A stretch of 64,000 bases of DNA from Lota lota (taxonomy: Eukaryota; Chordata; Actinopteri; Gadiformes; Lotidae). Positions 16,042 through 39,507 of the stretch are shown in pieces (within the stretch, counting starts at the first letter, position 1; each line of letters starts with the position of its first letter). Where the stretch lies: NCBI GenBank assembly GCA_026745465.1, contig JACYXH010000363.1:563501-627500 (forward strand), read 5' to 3'. Under the pieces are notes generated by a model. It made no database searches. It was given only the letters and a program-made list of their open reading frames with translations, and had not been told where the DNA came from. Made by a program: the position numbers and the translations under genes.

Positions 16042-16208
16042 GGATTACTCCAATCCAAAGACTCATCCATGCTCCAGGGAACCCCAGCAGAGCGAGGGGG
16101 AGACCTGCGTCTGCAATGATGACCCACACTGGAGATTGAGAGGTCCCGGAGCGTCTGTATAGAGCATCACTGAACATCGGTTTATCGTCTAACAACGGCG
16201 GGGGGGCG

Positions 16209-18256
<2,048 letters not shown>

Positions 18257-18347
18257 GGACTGCCCTGCTCTGGCCCTCTGGCCTATTGGATGTTATGGCT
18301 GCCCTGCTCCTTGTGAGGACATGTCACTCAGGAGGACCATGGTGGAA

Positions 18348-18353
18348 AATAAA
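18348..18353 (+). terminator. c3orf18: C3orf18-homolog polyadenylation signal (proximal)
   Basis: AATAAA 91 bases after the stop. Further AATAAA motifs at about 18530 and 18846 could give longer 3' ends that approach the convergent hmga2 3' UTR. Confidence 0.6.
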
Positions 18354-19276
18354 AGGACTGGATGTAAAGGGAGCAGACGATTGGTTCACTGTTTGTGTTT
18401 TTAAATGGTTGTGGTTGAGGTGGGGATTCAAATGACAGGTACTTTTTCACTTCAACCGTCCTTTCCTAGTTTCAGCTTTACATTCACTCTCGTTTGCACA
18501 AACGTCATCTCAGATGACCAATAGTTGGAAATAAAGGGGGGTATATTGATCTTGCACTGTTATTAGTTGTTTTGGCGCACACAAAGACACACCCTGTTGT
18601 TATTTATGTTGGTGTCATCGTTGATATATCTGTAACTTTTGATATCTTAGTGCATATTTGGTTCTAAATGAGTGTTTATTGGTTTGGGGTGTGTTGGTTT
18701 GGCCGTTTTGTGATAGGGCCATTTTGTGGTTTGGCCATTTTGTAGACAATACTTGACATCACTTCCTTCATCAAGCACTCCCTCTTCCAATCAGTGTTTT
18801 TGATTATGTATTGACTGATGTTTTGAGTGCTTTGTTTAAGTGACACAATAAACCAACTCAAACCCTTTTTTTTTTCTCTAGCAAACCCATGAAAGAAGTA
18901 ATTTGGTAACATTTTATTGGAGATATGGCTGCAGATTAAGTAAAAAATACAGTATAGGCTCATAAAAAAGGTCACAGGTTGTTTCTGTAAATTGTTCTGT
19001 ATCAGTGGATGATGTCAAGCGCAAAATGAACGAATAACTTCTTAAGTATTAAACATTTTTACAAAAGTCTACTTTTTAATCATTGAAAAAGGGTAATTGA
19101 AAAGAGTACACATAAAGGTATCTAGCGGTGTCATTGAAGATCAACATTTGCACCAACACCCAGAAACATTTTAGCATTGTGAAAGATTTGTTTATTTTGA
19201 GCTGTACCTCAATTTGCGGTGAGATGATTATTTCTTTATCAATAACAAGATTGATCACTGTGCGTCTGGTTAAAGG

Positions 19277-19283
19277 TGAGGTA
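19277..19283 (-). promoter_or_regulatory. hmga2: let-7 7mer-A1 target site
   Basis: Plus-strand TGAGGTA, so the hmga2 transcript reads UACCUCA, complementary to let-7 bases 2-7 with an A opposite base 1. It is the most 3' of four sites; on its own a 7-mer could be chance. Confidence 0.4.
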
Positions 19284-20429
19284 TTGTCATGGTAACTAAG
19301 CATTCTTCTGAGATGCTGTTAACTTGCATTGGAAGTCTAGTGGAAAAAGAGTTAAGTGGAGCAAAATAAGTCAATTCAAAAGGACCAACCAAAAGCAGCC
19401 TACAGTAAATCTATTAATGTTTTAGTCACAGTTCTCCCAATGATGCTCAAGTGAAGTTAATGTTATAGAGAAAATACATAAATGGGAAAATTCGATCATT
19501 TTGTAATTTGGAGTCATTTTTGGATAATTCACACATATGCCTATGAAAAATATTTATTGCCACATGATGAAAAACGAAAAGTAGTTATCCAGCTTTGATT
19601 TGAAAAAAATAAATAAAATAGAACACGGTTAACATTAAATTGATAAAAATGGTTTCCCAAAATATTGTATAAATTATTCAGTACCAAGTAATTACCTAGT
19701 AGGGTTCCATCTTTTAAAAACGTTATTTTACTTTTGTTATGAATTATAGTGTAAAGAAAACACATAATGACGTATACAATTGCTGTTGTAAGATCTCGAA
19801 GGAGTAAAAGGACTACAAATAATAATGATTTCATATGAAACTACAGCCTCTACAAATATCTCATCAAATGGTGAACGAATGGCTGATCGGAGGCGAGGAC
19901 AACCAAGCCAGTCTTGTTTGAGGTTCTAACATAAAGATTTGGTACAAAACAGACACTAATATTGACAGTTGGATTTCAATGGGAGTCTAATATTTCACAG
20001 GTGTCTGGAAAGGAATCGGTTGACAACCGTTTTCCAGTGACCAGGGTTAAACCTGTTGCAGGCCCTTAATTAACGGGCTCATTTGTGTAATTTCACCGCC
20101 GTTACAACCCAGGCCGCGACCCGGGTTTAACTGGACTCCAGTATGGTGATAGCCTAGTGAAGCCATCCTAAACCTCGGCAGCTCACCTCCGGTTGTGCCT
20201 TGAGATATGAATCCGGAACCAGTCCGAACAACACTCAGTCAGTCAATCAGTGAGCCGTTTCAGAGATTTCTTTGCAAATATAAAAAAGATTATGCTGCTT
20301 TGGAACCTCACTGCATTCAACCGGAGCCCCACGTAGCACCCAAAAGGCCCATATAGCCGGCTTCCTGATTCCGATTTTGTTCCTAAGAGAGCGTCTGATT
20401 TGCCAGATTTTGCCAAAACTAACAAAAGA

Positions 20430-20495
20430 TTGAGACGTGGGATTGAACCCAACACCCTGCATCAGAAGATTCCTGTAAAATGTGTAAACCATGCA
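20430..20495 (-). repeat. Possible tRNA-derived SINE fragment
   Basis: On the minus strand GGGTGTTGGGTTCAATCCC contains a good polymerase III B-box (GGTTCAATCCC). A convincing A-box and cloverleaf are not seen, so this is not a tRNA gene; a degraded SINE is the likeliest reading. Confidence 0.3.
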
Positions 20496-20603
20496 AAGTG
20501 ACTCTTGGAAGTTAGATGTGTCTGCACATGTTCGTGTGTGAGTGTGAGTGTGTGCGCGTAGGAGTGGATTATTGCTTTGTTGAGATTTGATCTGTTCTAT
20601 AAG

Positions 20604-20611
20604 TGAGGTAG
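20604..20611 (-). promoter_or_regulatory. hmga2: let-7 8mer target site
   Basis: Plus-strand TGAGGTAG, so the transcript carries CUACCUCA, a full 8-mer let-7 seed match. A 7mer-A1 match follows at 20616-20622, giving a close pair of sites, a spacing that often favours cooperative miRNA action. Confidence 0.55.
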
Positions 20612-20615
20612 AATG

Positions 20616-20622
20616 TGAGGTA
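20616..20622 (-). promoter_or_regulatory. hmga2: let-7 7mer-A1 target site
   Basis: Plus-strand TGAGGTA (UACCUCA in the transcript), 12 bases from the 8-mer site at 20604-20611. Confidence 0.45.
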
Positions 20623-22041
20623 AATCGGCTGAGTGTATCAGAGGTCTACATGAGGTCTTTGTGTCAAAGCAATTTGTGAACGTCAAATACATCATCAATA
20701 CATCACAACAATCATATTGATCAGACCCTCTAACAGTTTCCTGAATCGTTTTGTACCTGAGGTTAACATGTGGTGGTAAAGAGAAAAAAACACAACACAA
20801 AAGTATATCCTGAGTGTAGTCAATTAACATGTCAACATATTTGATTTGAAAAGTTGTATTCCAAAAATAAATGACCATTTGGGAAACCAGATGCTTATTC
20901 CAAAATAATTGATAAATGGCAAATGTGACATGTAATACATGTTAAATGAGTTAAATTAAGACAATGGTGATAGTAGGCCTAGTGACGGTTGGAGAATGTA
21001 GTTATAAGCATTAAACAAAGAAGTTATATTTTTCTTCCCAAGAGTGGACACCAACATTTTGGAATCAAACTTGTCATATGTACTTTCATGACAATTTCTT
21101 GAGCACACATCGTAAATATTGTAACACAATCATCTCCATTTTGGCACAGCGGGGCTGGGACTCTTAATATACTATGGTGGTTTAAAATATTAAAATATTA
21201 GTTAAATTATGTAAGTGCCAATTTTTCCTTTCTCATCATCCATCCATTCATCCCTCATCCCTACACACGCTCCACACACTAAAGCTGAATTCATACTTGC
21301 ATGCGTGTCTCACGTTTGCTAAGATCTGCTCCCAGACATGACGCAGATCTTTGCAGAGGTGTCTGTATTTACACTTCCCTGTCACGGTAACGTGGAGGGA
21401 CAAGGGAGCAGTATGGCGTTTCCGACCACAAATGTACATGAACCGACGAGTAAATCCAGAAACGGAAATGCCAGACCGAGTCTGCTCCATTGAAAATATG
21501 TTGAAAAATCTATATATCCATGTGATAACGAGAAAATCCTTAAAGAAAATAGTGATTTGATCTTGCCGGGTGCGTTCATTTTATTCTCGTGTCTAGCTGT
21601 CGGAAACTAAACAAAACACTGTGCATGTTCCCCGGTCTACCAATCAGTGTTTCTTTGCCGCGAACCCCAGCAGAGAAGGGCAAATCATTGCTAAACTTTG
21701 GGTAAACTGCACGTCTTTGTGTACGCGTAGGTCATCGCCTGGTAAAAGGACCGTGATCTTTGTGGATCTTAGCATACGTGCACGACGGAGAAGTGTGATT
21801 TGGGCTTTACACTACACTATCAGACACACACCACACACACACCATATCACCTATGTAAAACCACAATTCTTTAACCCGCAAACAATGAAATTATGCCCAT
21901 GATTGACTCAACTAAAAGAAACTAAAACAAACACTACGTAAATATCCTAAGACAGAAACGCCACTTTTTTGTAATTCCTCTGAAGCCCCCCGCAGCAGAT
22001 GCGAGGTCTGATTGCACCCCCATCTGTTTGAGGCCAAACCT

Positions 22042-22049
22042 TGAGGTAG
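22042..22049 (-). promoter_or_regulatory. hmga2: let-7 8mer target site just after the hmga2 stop
   Basis: Plus-strand TGAGGTAG, so CUACCUCA in the transcript, starting 20 bases downstream of the TAG at 22070-22072. It is the first and best placed of the let-7 matches, although sites within about 15 nt of a stop can be weakened by ribosomes. Confidence 0.6.
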
Positions 22050-22069
22050 GTGGAGGAGGAGCTGTCTAT

Positions 22070-25000
22070 CTACTCCACTTCCTCCGCTGCTGGAACCTGA
22101 GATGGAGGAGGCTCAGAGGGGCCCTCCATGACCTCCTCTGAAGGGCCCTAGAACAGCAGGGACAAAAAACACACACTTTGTTCCTGAGCTGGCTCTGCAT
22201 TTGGTGTGCTGTGTTTTGTGTGTGTTTGTGTCTCTCTCTTTCTCTCTGCTACATCTTGTGTCTGTATGTCTCTCTCTGTATGCTCTCTATCTCTCTCTCT
22301 GTTAAATCTTGGGTGTGTGTGTTTGTCACTCTCTACTGTATATTGTGTCTCTCTCTGCTGCATGTTGTGTCTCTGTCTCGCTCTCTCTGCTACATACTGT
22401 GTGTGTGTGTGTGCGCGTCTCTCTCTCTGCATGTTGTGTCTCCATTATCTCTCCATGTTGTGTCACTTTCTTTCTCTCTCTCTCTCTCGCTCTGTTTCTC
22501 TACACACGTCTAGCCTGTGTAAATTCCACAAGCTGTATCGTAAATCACCCGGTACCACAATGACTGTGCGCATGAACTGTTTCTGCGAATCAACAGGTGC
22601 ATGCTGGGAAACGGGTCCCTGCTCTTAAAGATCTTAGAGAGTGTGAGGAAGAGGACGGTTATGTCAGGAAGCCAAGAGAACAGGGGAACAGACCAGGTTT
22701 CGCCTCTCCATATTGACTCACTCTTCCCCTTTGCATGTGTGCACATCTGAAAAAGCGAGTCTGCCCCAACGGTTTCATTTCTTGAAGTGCCTTTGAGCCT
22801 CTTTAAGACGACACTGACTGATGAATGATAGATACGCAAAGGGCATCAAGGGAACTGGCCTCTTTTAGTGAAGCTGGTTGGCGTAATGTGTTGATGCAAC
22901 CATGAACAAGTGAGCTGAGAAAGAATAGGGCTTTCTCTAGCTGACACTTGTTTCATGTTAAAGACTAGATTAATGTCAGGTTTTCAGGGTTTCATTCAAG
23001 GCCTTTGCATCACAGCTTTGCTTTTTCCAATATTTGGGGGAATAATATCCAATTGTGTTTGTTTATAGGACACTTAAAAGGGTGTTACGTTGAAAACATG
23101 GCAATGAATATGCTGTGCATCAATTAAACGTTAAATCAAAGGAAATATCGGTTCAAGGTCTGGCACTTGTATTAGGAATCTAATAACAACAATGTATGAT
23201 AATACATTACATTATATCTCACCTGAGGTTCCTCCGCTACCTCTTGAACTACTTGTTGAGGCTGTGAAGAGACGGGCGATGAGTTTACTGAACATGAAGT
23301 ACAACGCTGGCCTGCACGGCTGCACATTGATAAAAATATTTGGGGTCATTTCCATTCACTTCTTTTCTCTACGTGTCAAGAGATCATCTCCTACCCATTT
23401 CCTCGGTCGCCCGCGAGGCCTCTTCTCTCGCTCTGGCTCTACTTTCTACAAAAAAGCATGATAGAAAAATCATGCAAAAAAATGAAATGCTACCACGGTT
23501 AGCTGCTGGTATGAGTTAAACTAAAACAATGGCTTTCAGAATGAGGCATAGTGAGTGACAAATACAGAGAACTGGGGAAATGTTTGATTAGTAATCTGTC
23601 CCATTTAAAAACAAACTAAAAAAATCAGAAGTACAAGTTATATGATGACGAAGTCTTTGAGGCACAATGAAATAATAAGCTTGACAAAGCGTATCAGGGT
23701 ACATTCAAACTGGTTCAACAACTATGGATTATACCAGCTGGTTGCGTCTAGACCTCCAACTATACATCTTATGTTTTTATTTAAAGTAAAATGTACCTGT
23801 AATTGGACTGGAGATAGATAATGAAATGGTAAGTACAATAATTACGAAGGTACATAGGACTTAAAGGTATGATATGTAATTTCTGCCGCTAGGGGTCGCT
23901 CAATCAAAACAACAACAAAAGATGTGAATATCCAAGATATTCGATATTCAACAGATATTCACGCTCTGAATCACAGCGATGCGATACGGGGAACTAAAGA
24001 CTTGATCCCCAGTTTGAGTGTGCAGAGGAGACAGTCGGGCAGCAGCACTCCTCTCCATAGAGCCATCGTTTGGTCAATATTTCTACACAACAGGCCAATT
24101 ACAAAGTACCTTTCCTCAACAACAGCCTAGCTAAAATTTAATTAAACCGGAGACGTCTCACGTTTTAAAAGGTTCCCAATGGATTAAAATCGCTGTTTAG
24201 AAGTGTATCCCACTAGCTCTACAACAGTAAAATGCAGGTGAAGAACTGCATGGCCAATGGAGCACATAGACTGTATGTAATACAGATTAAACTGACTTTC
24301 CATATGTGTACATTGGTGGAACTATCTCCGACTTTTGTCACACCAAAAAAATCGCCTACAAAACAAATACATTAGTACTCATTGAGATTTAGACCGTGAA
24401 AGAGTTTTTTGGTAGTAGTACTGACTCCCTGATACTAATTCGTGAACTCCGGATTGATTCTATTGATGAATTCGGCCAGCCATCTTCTCTGTGGAGAAAA
24501 ACCAACAACAAATCCTTTTCATGTTCTGATTCAGCGTGTGCTTGGAGAGGAGGGGCTGTTCAAACACAGGTCCGTTGTCAATGTGTCAATGTGTTGGTGA
24601 GAGGGTGAGAGAGAGAGAGAGAGGGTGAGAGAGAGGGTGAGAGAGAGAGAGAGAGAGAAAGCTACAATGAATTAAGATTTTCTCTATCTTTTTTTTCAAT
24701 GCATGGTAAACACTATAGATCGCGGATGGCGTCGTTCTCTCGGATGGATAATTGTATTTATTTATAAAATGACCCTGTAAAAGGTACGTGCGTGACACAC
24801 TGCATTAGCTTGGTGGCTGGCACAAGCCACTTGTCAAATTAGCACATCTTAGTAAGCACGATTGATATTGAAATATCATATAAATAAATTAGGTCTCTAC
24901 TGGATTACTGTTTCCCGTGTTTCCCCGGAAATTAGGGAGTAAAGGGCATATGACGCCATTGACATGTGACCAAATGTAACGGACCAGTACCGTGAATAAA

Positions 25001-25920
25001 ACTACAGATTTCTCAGGGTTTGAACATTGTTGGAAACAATTTGGCGAATGTAAGTACACTACTCAACAAAATATACAGTATAACATAGGTCTAGTCATTT
25101 TAGGATATTTAAATGTGGAAATGTTACATATTATACCTTTGTGTATTGAATGCTGCGGTCCAATAATAACCTGCCCTGAGTTTCCTTTTTATGTTACTTT
25201 TAAAATGTGTAGAACATATTTTACTTTGCTGCCATGAAAAGATACCCTTGACTACGGGTTTTGAGTTCTGAAGTATTTCGATTTAGATTCAGGATTTGGC
25301 CCCAAAGTTTCTCCACTATTCTGATCCGGTGACAATCTGGGCTGTACTGAACTGTACCTCTTAGGCTGAGCTCCTAGCTTGCATGTCCAGTGTGGAGCTC
25401 ATTTGAGTTACCACATTATAGCGCTTCTACAACCATTGACCAAGATGAGCAACACTTAACTGAAATGAAGGCAGCTTGTTTAGATTGATAAGGTGGTTAA
25501 TGCAGCTGTGTTTGTCAAACGCACCCTAACCAACATGGTCTACCTTCAGTGGTGCACGGGGCCCCTTGTCCTTGCTGCCTTTGGGTCTTCCTCTGGGTCG
25601 CTTCGGGACTGGAGGCCCTACAGGTTCCTAGAAGGATATGGGAGCGGGGCCAGATTACTAAACTGTAGTCTATACATAGGCCTGTACAGAGGAAAACCGA
25701 GTGTAGCGAGTAGTTGTACACAACTTTACTTTATGAGGTAGATTCCTGTTACTAAAAAACGACGGTAGGCTATAATACAAAAGTCCCAAATCCCGAATCT
25801 TGAAAGGAGTCACACCTGCGGCGGTTTGCGAGGGCGACCGCGGCCCCTGCGCGGAGGCTCGGCAGATGATGGGCCACCGCCTGGCTGGAGAGACGGCTCT
25901 TCAGTCCCAGTGTTACTCAT
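22070..25920 (-). CDS. hmga2: High mobility group AT-hook protein, HMGA2 type
   Basis: A nuclear architectural factor that binds the minor groove of AT-rich DNA and remodels enhancers, typically in embryonic growth. Five coding exons: 25816-25920, 25544-25627, 23395-23445, 23223-23261 and 22070-22147, all phase 0 with GT-AG sites, total 357 nt (118 aa; human HMGA2 is 109). Exon 1 ends with AT-hook 1 (RRGRGRPRKPPQ). Exon 2 reads EPVGPPVPKRPRGRPKGSKD, AT-hook 2. Exon 3 ends EKRPRGRPRKW, AT-hook 3. Exon 4 reads PQQVVQEVAEEPQ, the HMGA2-specific linker. Exon 5 is the acidic tail, ending PAAEEVE. The order and exon boundaries match HMGA2 rather than HMGA1, whose third hook is GRKPRGRPKK. The exons are too short to show as ORFs. 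let-7 seed matches follow the stop. A fish-specific paralog remains possible because the neighbours are not those of human HMGA2. Confidence 0.9.
22205..22505. repeat. CT/GT-rich low-complexity block
   Basis: Imperfect TCTCTCTC and TGTGTG runs with a recurring GCTACAT..TGTGTCT motif, within hmga2 intron 4. Overlapping Cys/Ser/Leu-rich frames on the plus strand come from this composition. Confidence 0.85.
23859..24000. mobile_element. Fragment of an interspersed repeat
   Basis: Starts CTTAAAGGTATGATATGTAA and continues with TTTCTGCCGCTAGGGGTCGC. The TTAAAGG..ATGTAA start resembles the ends of the MITE-like elements elsewhere in the window, and the TGCCGCTAGGGGTCGC core is familiar from fish repeats. 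No matching right end was found. Lies in hmga2 intron 2. Confidence 0.4.
24599..24660. repeat. (GA)n microsatellite
   Basis: GA dinucleotides with GAGGGTGA interruptions, inside hmga2 intron 2. Confidence 0.95.
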
Positions 25921-26010
25921 GGTGTCCACTAGCTGCGGGGAGTGTGGGCATCGAGGCCCCACCCAAAGGCCTCAAGGGCGGGGGAACACCTGAGCACACT
26001 GTGGTGAAAC
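25921..26010 (-). other. hmga2: hmga2 5' UTR, start of the ATG exon (inferred)
   Basis: A pyrimidine-rich minus-strand TTTGTGCTCTGTTCCCAG ends at 26011, so an exon could begin at 26010 and run into the ATG at 25920-25918. It pairs sensibly with the donor whose exon side ends at 27128. Confidence 0.45.
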
Positions 26011-27127
26011 CTGGGAACAGAGCACAAAGAAAGGCAAGCAAGGTTATTACAGTTCCTTCCTTTTAAGCTAATTCTTCACATAATGCCCACCTCTGCATTT
26101 TTTTTTGTATTCAATACAGTTATTTCCACCTCCATCTATCAACCAATGATTTAAGGCGTCACGGAAAATCGATGCAGTATACCATTTGCAGTGCAAGCGT
26201 GAGAACTGCTTATGTATAGCCTATATATATGTCTTGGCACAAGTCGCTGCAGGTTCATTTGTACACAGACAGGGGTTTGGCAAACGCAGGGAAACATGAG
26301 AATGGTCTGCAGTGACTAAAAGTAGCACAGATATTCACAACTCCATATACCATCCAAAACCGAGATCCAGGCTATAGCCGTCCCATCCTCTTATCCGGTC
26401 TCTGCCGGTTATCCGGCCAACTGCTTGTTTACGGCATACGCGGTGCCACGGAAAACTGTTAAGCCAAATTGATGCTGCAACATTAATGAAACATTTGTAG
26501 ACAAACAGTCACGAGCTTTCTGATGTCTCGGTCCTAAAGAATGTGCCAAGCAGTAATTGCCGACGGAGCTCCAAACCCGCTGCATTGAAGCAGGAAGTCC
26601 TTGAGATGTATGCACGGTTGCTGAAAACAAGACGATCCTTAATAAAACGTGTACGGAGTCAAACAAACGCCCCAGCAGTTCTGCAAGGGGACACCATCCA
26701 CTGACCCAAAGTGTTTGCCAATGAAGAATGGGACTGAATGCACTTTTTCCATAAGGGCCGATTAGAAACATAGAAACTTTCTTTAAAGTGTTCAACGTTT
26801 ATCGGGAGTAGAACTAAATGTGCACTACGTTCCGACTGTCACATTCAGCACCAAAACAAGAGCCAGTCATCAAGGTACAGGCAAAACGTGCACTCACTAC
26901 ATCCCCAGAGTAAGCTTGTTCACTCAAATGTACTTTTACTGCACTGGGCACCGATGATAAATCTTCCATAATAGAACCGTCCTTAATCTCGAACATATCC
27001 ATTTATTGATTAACCATAACACAAAAAAGCAAGGATACAGGTGCAAAAGTTATATATGCAACTGGTATCTCATATGCCACCCAAGTCCAGTAACAAATGA
27101 TAGAAACACAATAACATGTTAACTTAC

Positions 27128-27340
27128 CTTTGTACAGCAAGATGTGCTTTGTCGTGTTTGCACCTGGAAGTTCAAGCAGTCATCCTATAGCTTCTAAAAA
27201 TGAAGTATCGAACTTGGAGGAGACAGGCAATGTCTCGCTCTCCCTTCTTTGATCGGGAATGTGGGTGATCTCCAGACGTGCAGTCACAAACCCCCCAGCT
27301 GAAGTATAATAGGGCTTGCAACAGAGCAGTATGCATTGCA
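27128..27340 (-). promoter_or_regulatory. hmga2: Candidate hmga2 noncoding exon 1 and promoter
   Basis: The minus strand reads GTACAAAG|GTAAGTTAAC with the junction at 27128/27127, a near-perfect donor. The 5' boundary is unknown. HMGA2 genes are known for long 5' leaders, so an upstream noncoding exon is plausible. Confidence 0.4.
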
Positions 27341-28167
27341 TACTTTCTCTATTAAAACATGTTTCAAGAGGGATCGGCAGAGGAGGGGTTAAATTGGTCG
27401 ATCCCGCCCCTCACACACATTGGACCACCCATTCCACAGCCAGTTCATAGAAAAACGACTATTTGCATTGATTGCATTGATAGGCTGCTGTCCCAGTCAT
27501 ATTTAACGGCCAGGGTGGAGTATGCATTTTTGCTATCGTTTTCTCGTTTTTTGTTATTGATGTCAGTAGACTTTAAATATATAAACAAACAAGCACATGT
27601 TTGAATTTTACATCAGCTGGCTATATTTATATAACGGTTAATTATGTATTTATTATTATGTTTAGCTTGAGAATGGTGATTGAGTTAAGATGGGGAACAT
27701 GTATATTAACCTATGAAATGGGTTTCCCCTTTAAAAAAAAAAGAATTCTTCACCCTATGTGGTTTTCCCAGTAAAACTAAAGTCATATCAATAAAGACAA
27801 GAAAGCACTTTTTTTGTCACGCAATTACTCATTTATTCAAACAATTTGTCAACTTTACCAGAACTTGTATACAGCTGTATTTTTCAGTTCGAATTCACAG
27901 TCATACGTGTATTTGGTTTGCCATCTGCTTTAAATATTACTACAGTTAAGGTAAGTAAATGCAATCAGATACAAATCAAGTTGAAATCTGACACTAAAAA
28001 GTGAGCAAAAGCTAGTTTTGAACAGCCGGCTTGATATCAATCAGGACATGCCAATCGTTGTATGTAAAATGCAACCATCATGCCAACGAATCTTTACATC
28101 TGAAGCGGCAAAATAAAGCTCTGGTGTGCAACTTGTGTGTGAGGGGGAAGAATCAGAAGAGTCAACC

Positions 28168-28181
28168 AGAGAGAGAGCGCG

Positions 28182-28243
<62 letters not shown>

Positions 28244-28347
28244 TCAACTAGAGGGAGAGGATGAGAGAGAGAGAGAGTAGTAGAGAGTCAGAGAGAGAGA
28301 CAGAGACAGAGAGCGAGAGACAGAAGGAAGGACAAAGAGAGAGAGAG
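28168..28347. repeat. (GA)n array
   Basis: GAGAGA runs broken by AGTCA, ACAGA and GCGAG units. One strand is all purine for about 50 bp. Confidence 0.97.
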
Positions 28348-28522
28348 TTCAGTGGCCTGTAGCTGGCTGTGTGTCTGAGGTTCTGTTGGACTCTGATCTT
28401 GAGGTTTATTTAAGCTGAATTCCAACGGGCTCATCAGGACCGGGGTACAACAATCCTCCTATAGAATAGACAGGAATGTGCAGTGCGTACAGTTCTGCAT
28501 AAGGCACAATGGCATGTCTTTA

Positions 28523-28609
28523 GGTGTGTGTGTGTGTGTGTGTTGGGGGGGGGGGGGGGATTTCTTCAGTGGCTGGGGGCAGAGAAGGTATTTCAGAACT
28601 CCATTCCAC

Positions 28610-28665
<56 letters not shown>

Positions 28666-28749
28666 CAGAGAGAGCGAGAGAGACAAGGAGAGAGAGAGAT
28701 ATAGAGTGAGAGAAAGAGGGAGAGACAGGGGGAGAGACAGAGTGAGAGG
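28523..28749. repeat. Compound (TG)n, poly-G, (GA)n and (GACA)-type repeat
   Basis: TG repeats at 28523-28543 run into about 15 G residues (28545-28559). After a unique segment, a GA array with GAGACA units spans 28613-28749. Confidence 0.95.
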
Positions 28750-29430
28750 CATACTGTTTTTGCAGTGAAGGTTGAGAGAATATTTTCAGGGGACATTGGC
28801 AGATTAAATGGCCCTCTCTTCCCCGAACCACCATATTACTTTTATTCTATAGTAATTAGTCATTCTGTTCTCTGAAATGTGGGGAATTAGTACAACTACC
28901 CGTATTTTCAACGACAGCACAACATCTTCACATTTCCTGTAAGCCCACCGAATATAGCAGATGGAAATGAGTCTGTACAGTTGTTTTAGACATCTTTCAA
29001 ATGAAAATACATTGTGCCAACATTTAGATATATATAAAGGCAAATATGAACACATTTAAACTTATTGTAAAAGTACGATCTGCGTTAACATAACCATTAC
29101 ATGATGCAGTTTTTATTGGAAATTTGTTTATATATTTAGAGCTAAAATAATGACTTCACCATACATTTATATGCAGCCAGACTTCTTACTTGTGCTAACG
29201 AATAGCTCCTTATGTGTCTAATGCTACACATTTGCAAATATACACAAGCATTAAATGCTTTTATTTTTTGGTAGCTTAATGCTTAGGAAAAGAAAAGATG
29301 CAGGTTGTTTTTTTATGATGTAGGAAATGAAGAAAGCGGCCAGTCAGCAGGTGTTCTTGGGCGTCACCCCTGTGTGTGTGTGTGGGTGTGGGTGTGTGTC
29401 AGTCCCACCCGGGCGATGCCTGGGTCGTCT

Positions 29431-39507
<10,077 letters not shown>

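Larger units (their letters stand above)
18913..22069 (-). other. hmga2: hmga2 3' untranslated region (inferred extent)
   Basis: This is minus-strand sequence beyond the hmga2 TAG. Minus-strand AATAAA motifs occur at 18913-18918 and 19191-19196. It contains no coding exon but has four let-7-type seed matches in sense orientation. HMGA2 in mammals has a roughly 3-kb 3' UTR controlled by let-7, so the length and content fit. The 3' end is inferred. Confidence 0.55.
27345..29430. other. Intergenic region between hmga2 and mst1
   Basis: I found no exon with recognisable protein sequence. The region holds two GA-rich blocks with a GT/poly-G run and otherwise AT-rich DNA. Arg-Glu frames here come from GA repeats. 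Confidence 0.6.

Noticed and set aside
20430..20495. tRNA gene on the minus strand
   Set aside because: Only a B-box-like motif is present; no acceptor stem, anticodon arm or A-box could be assembled.
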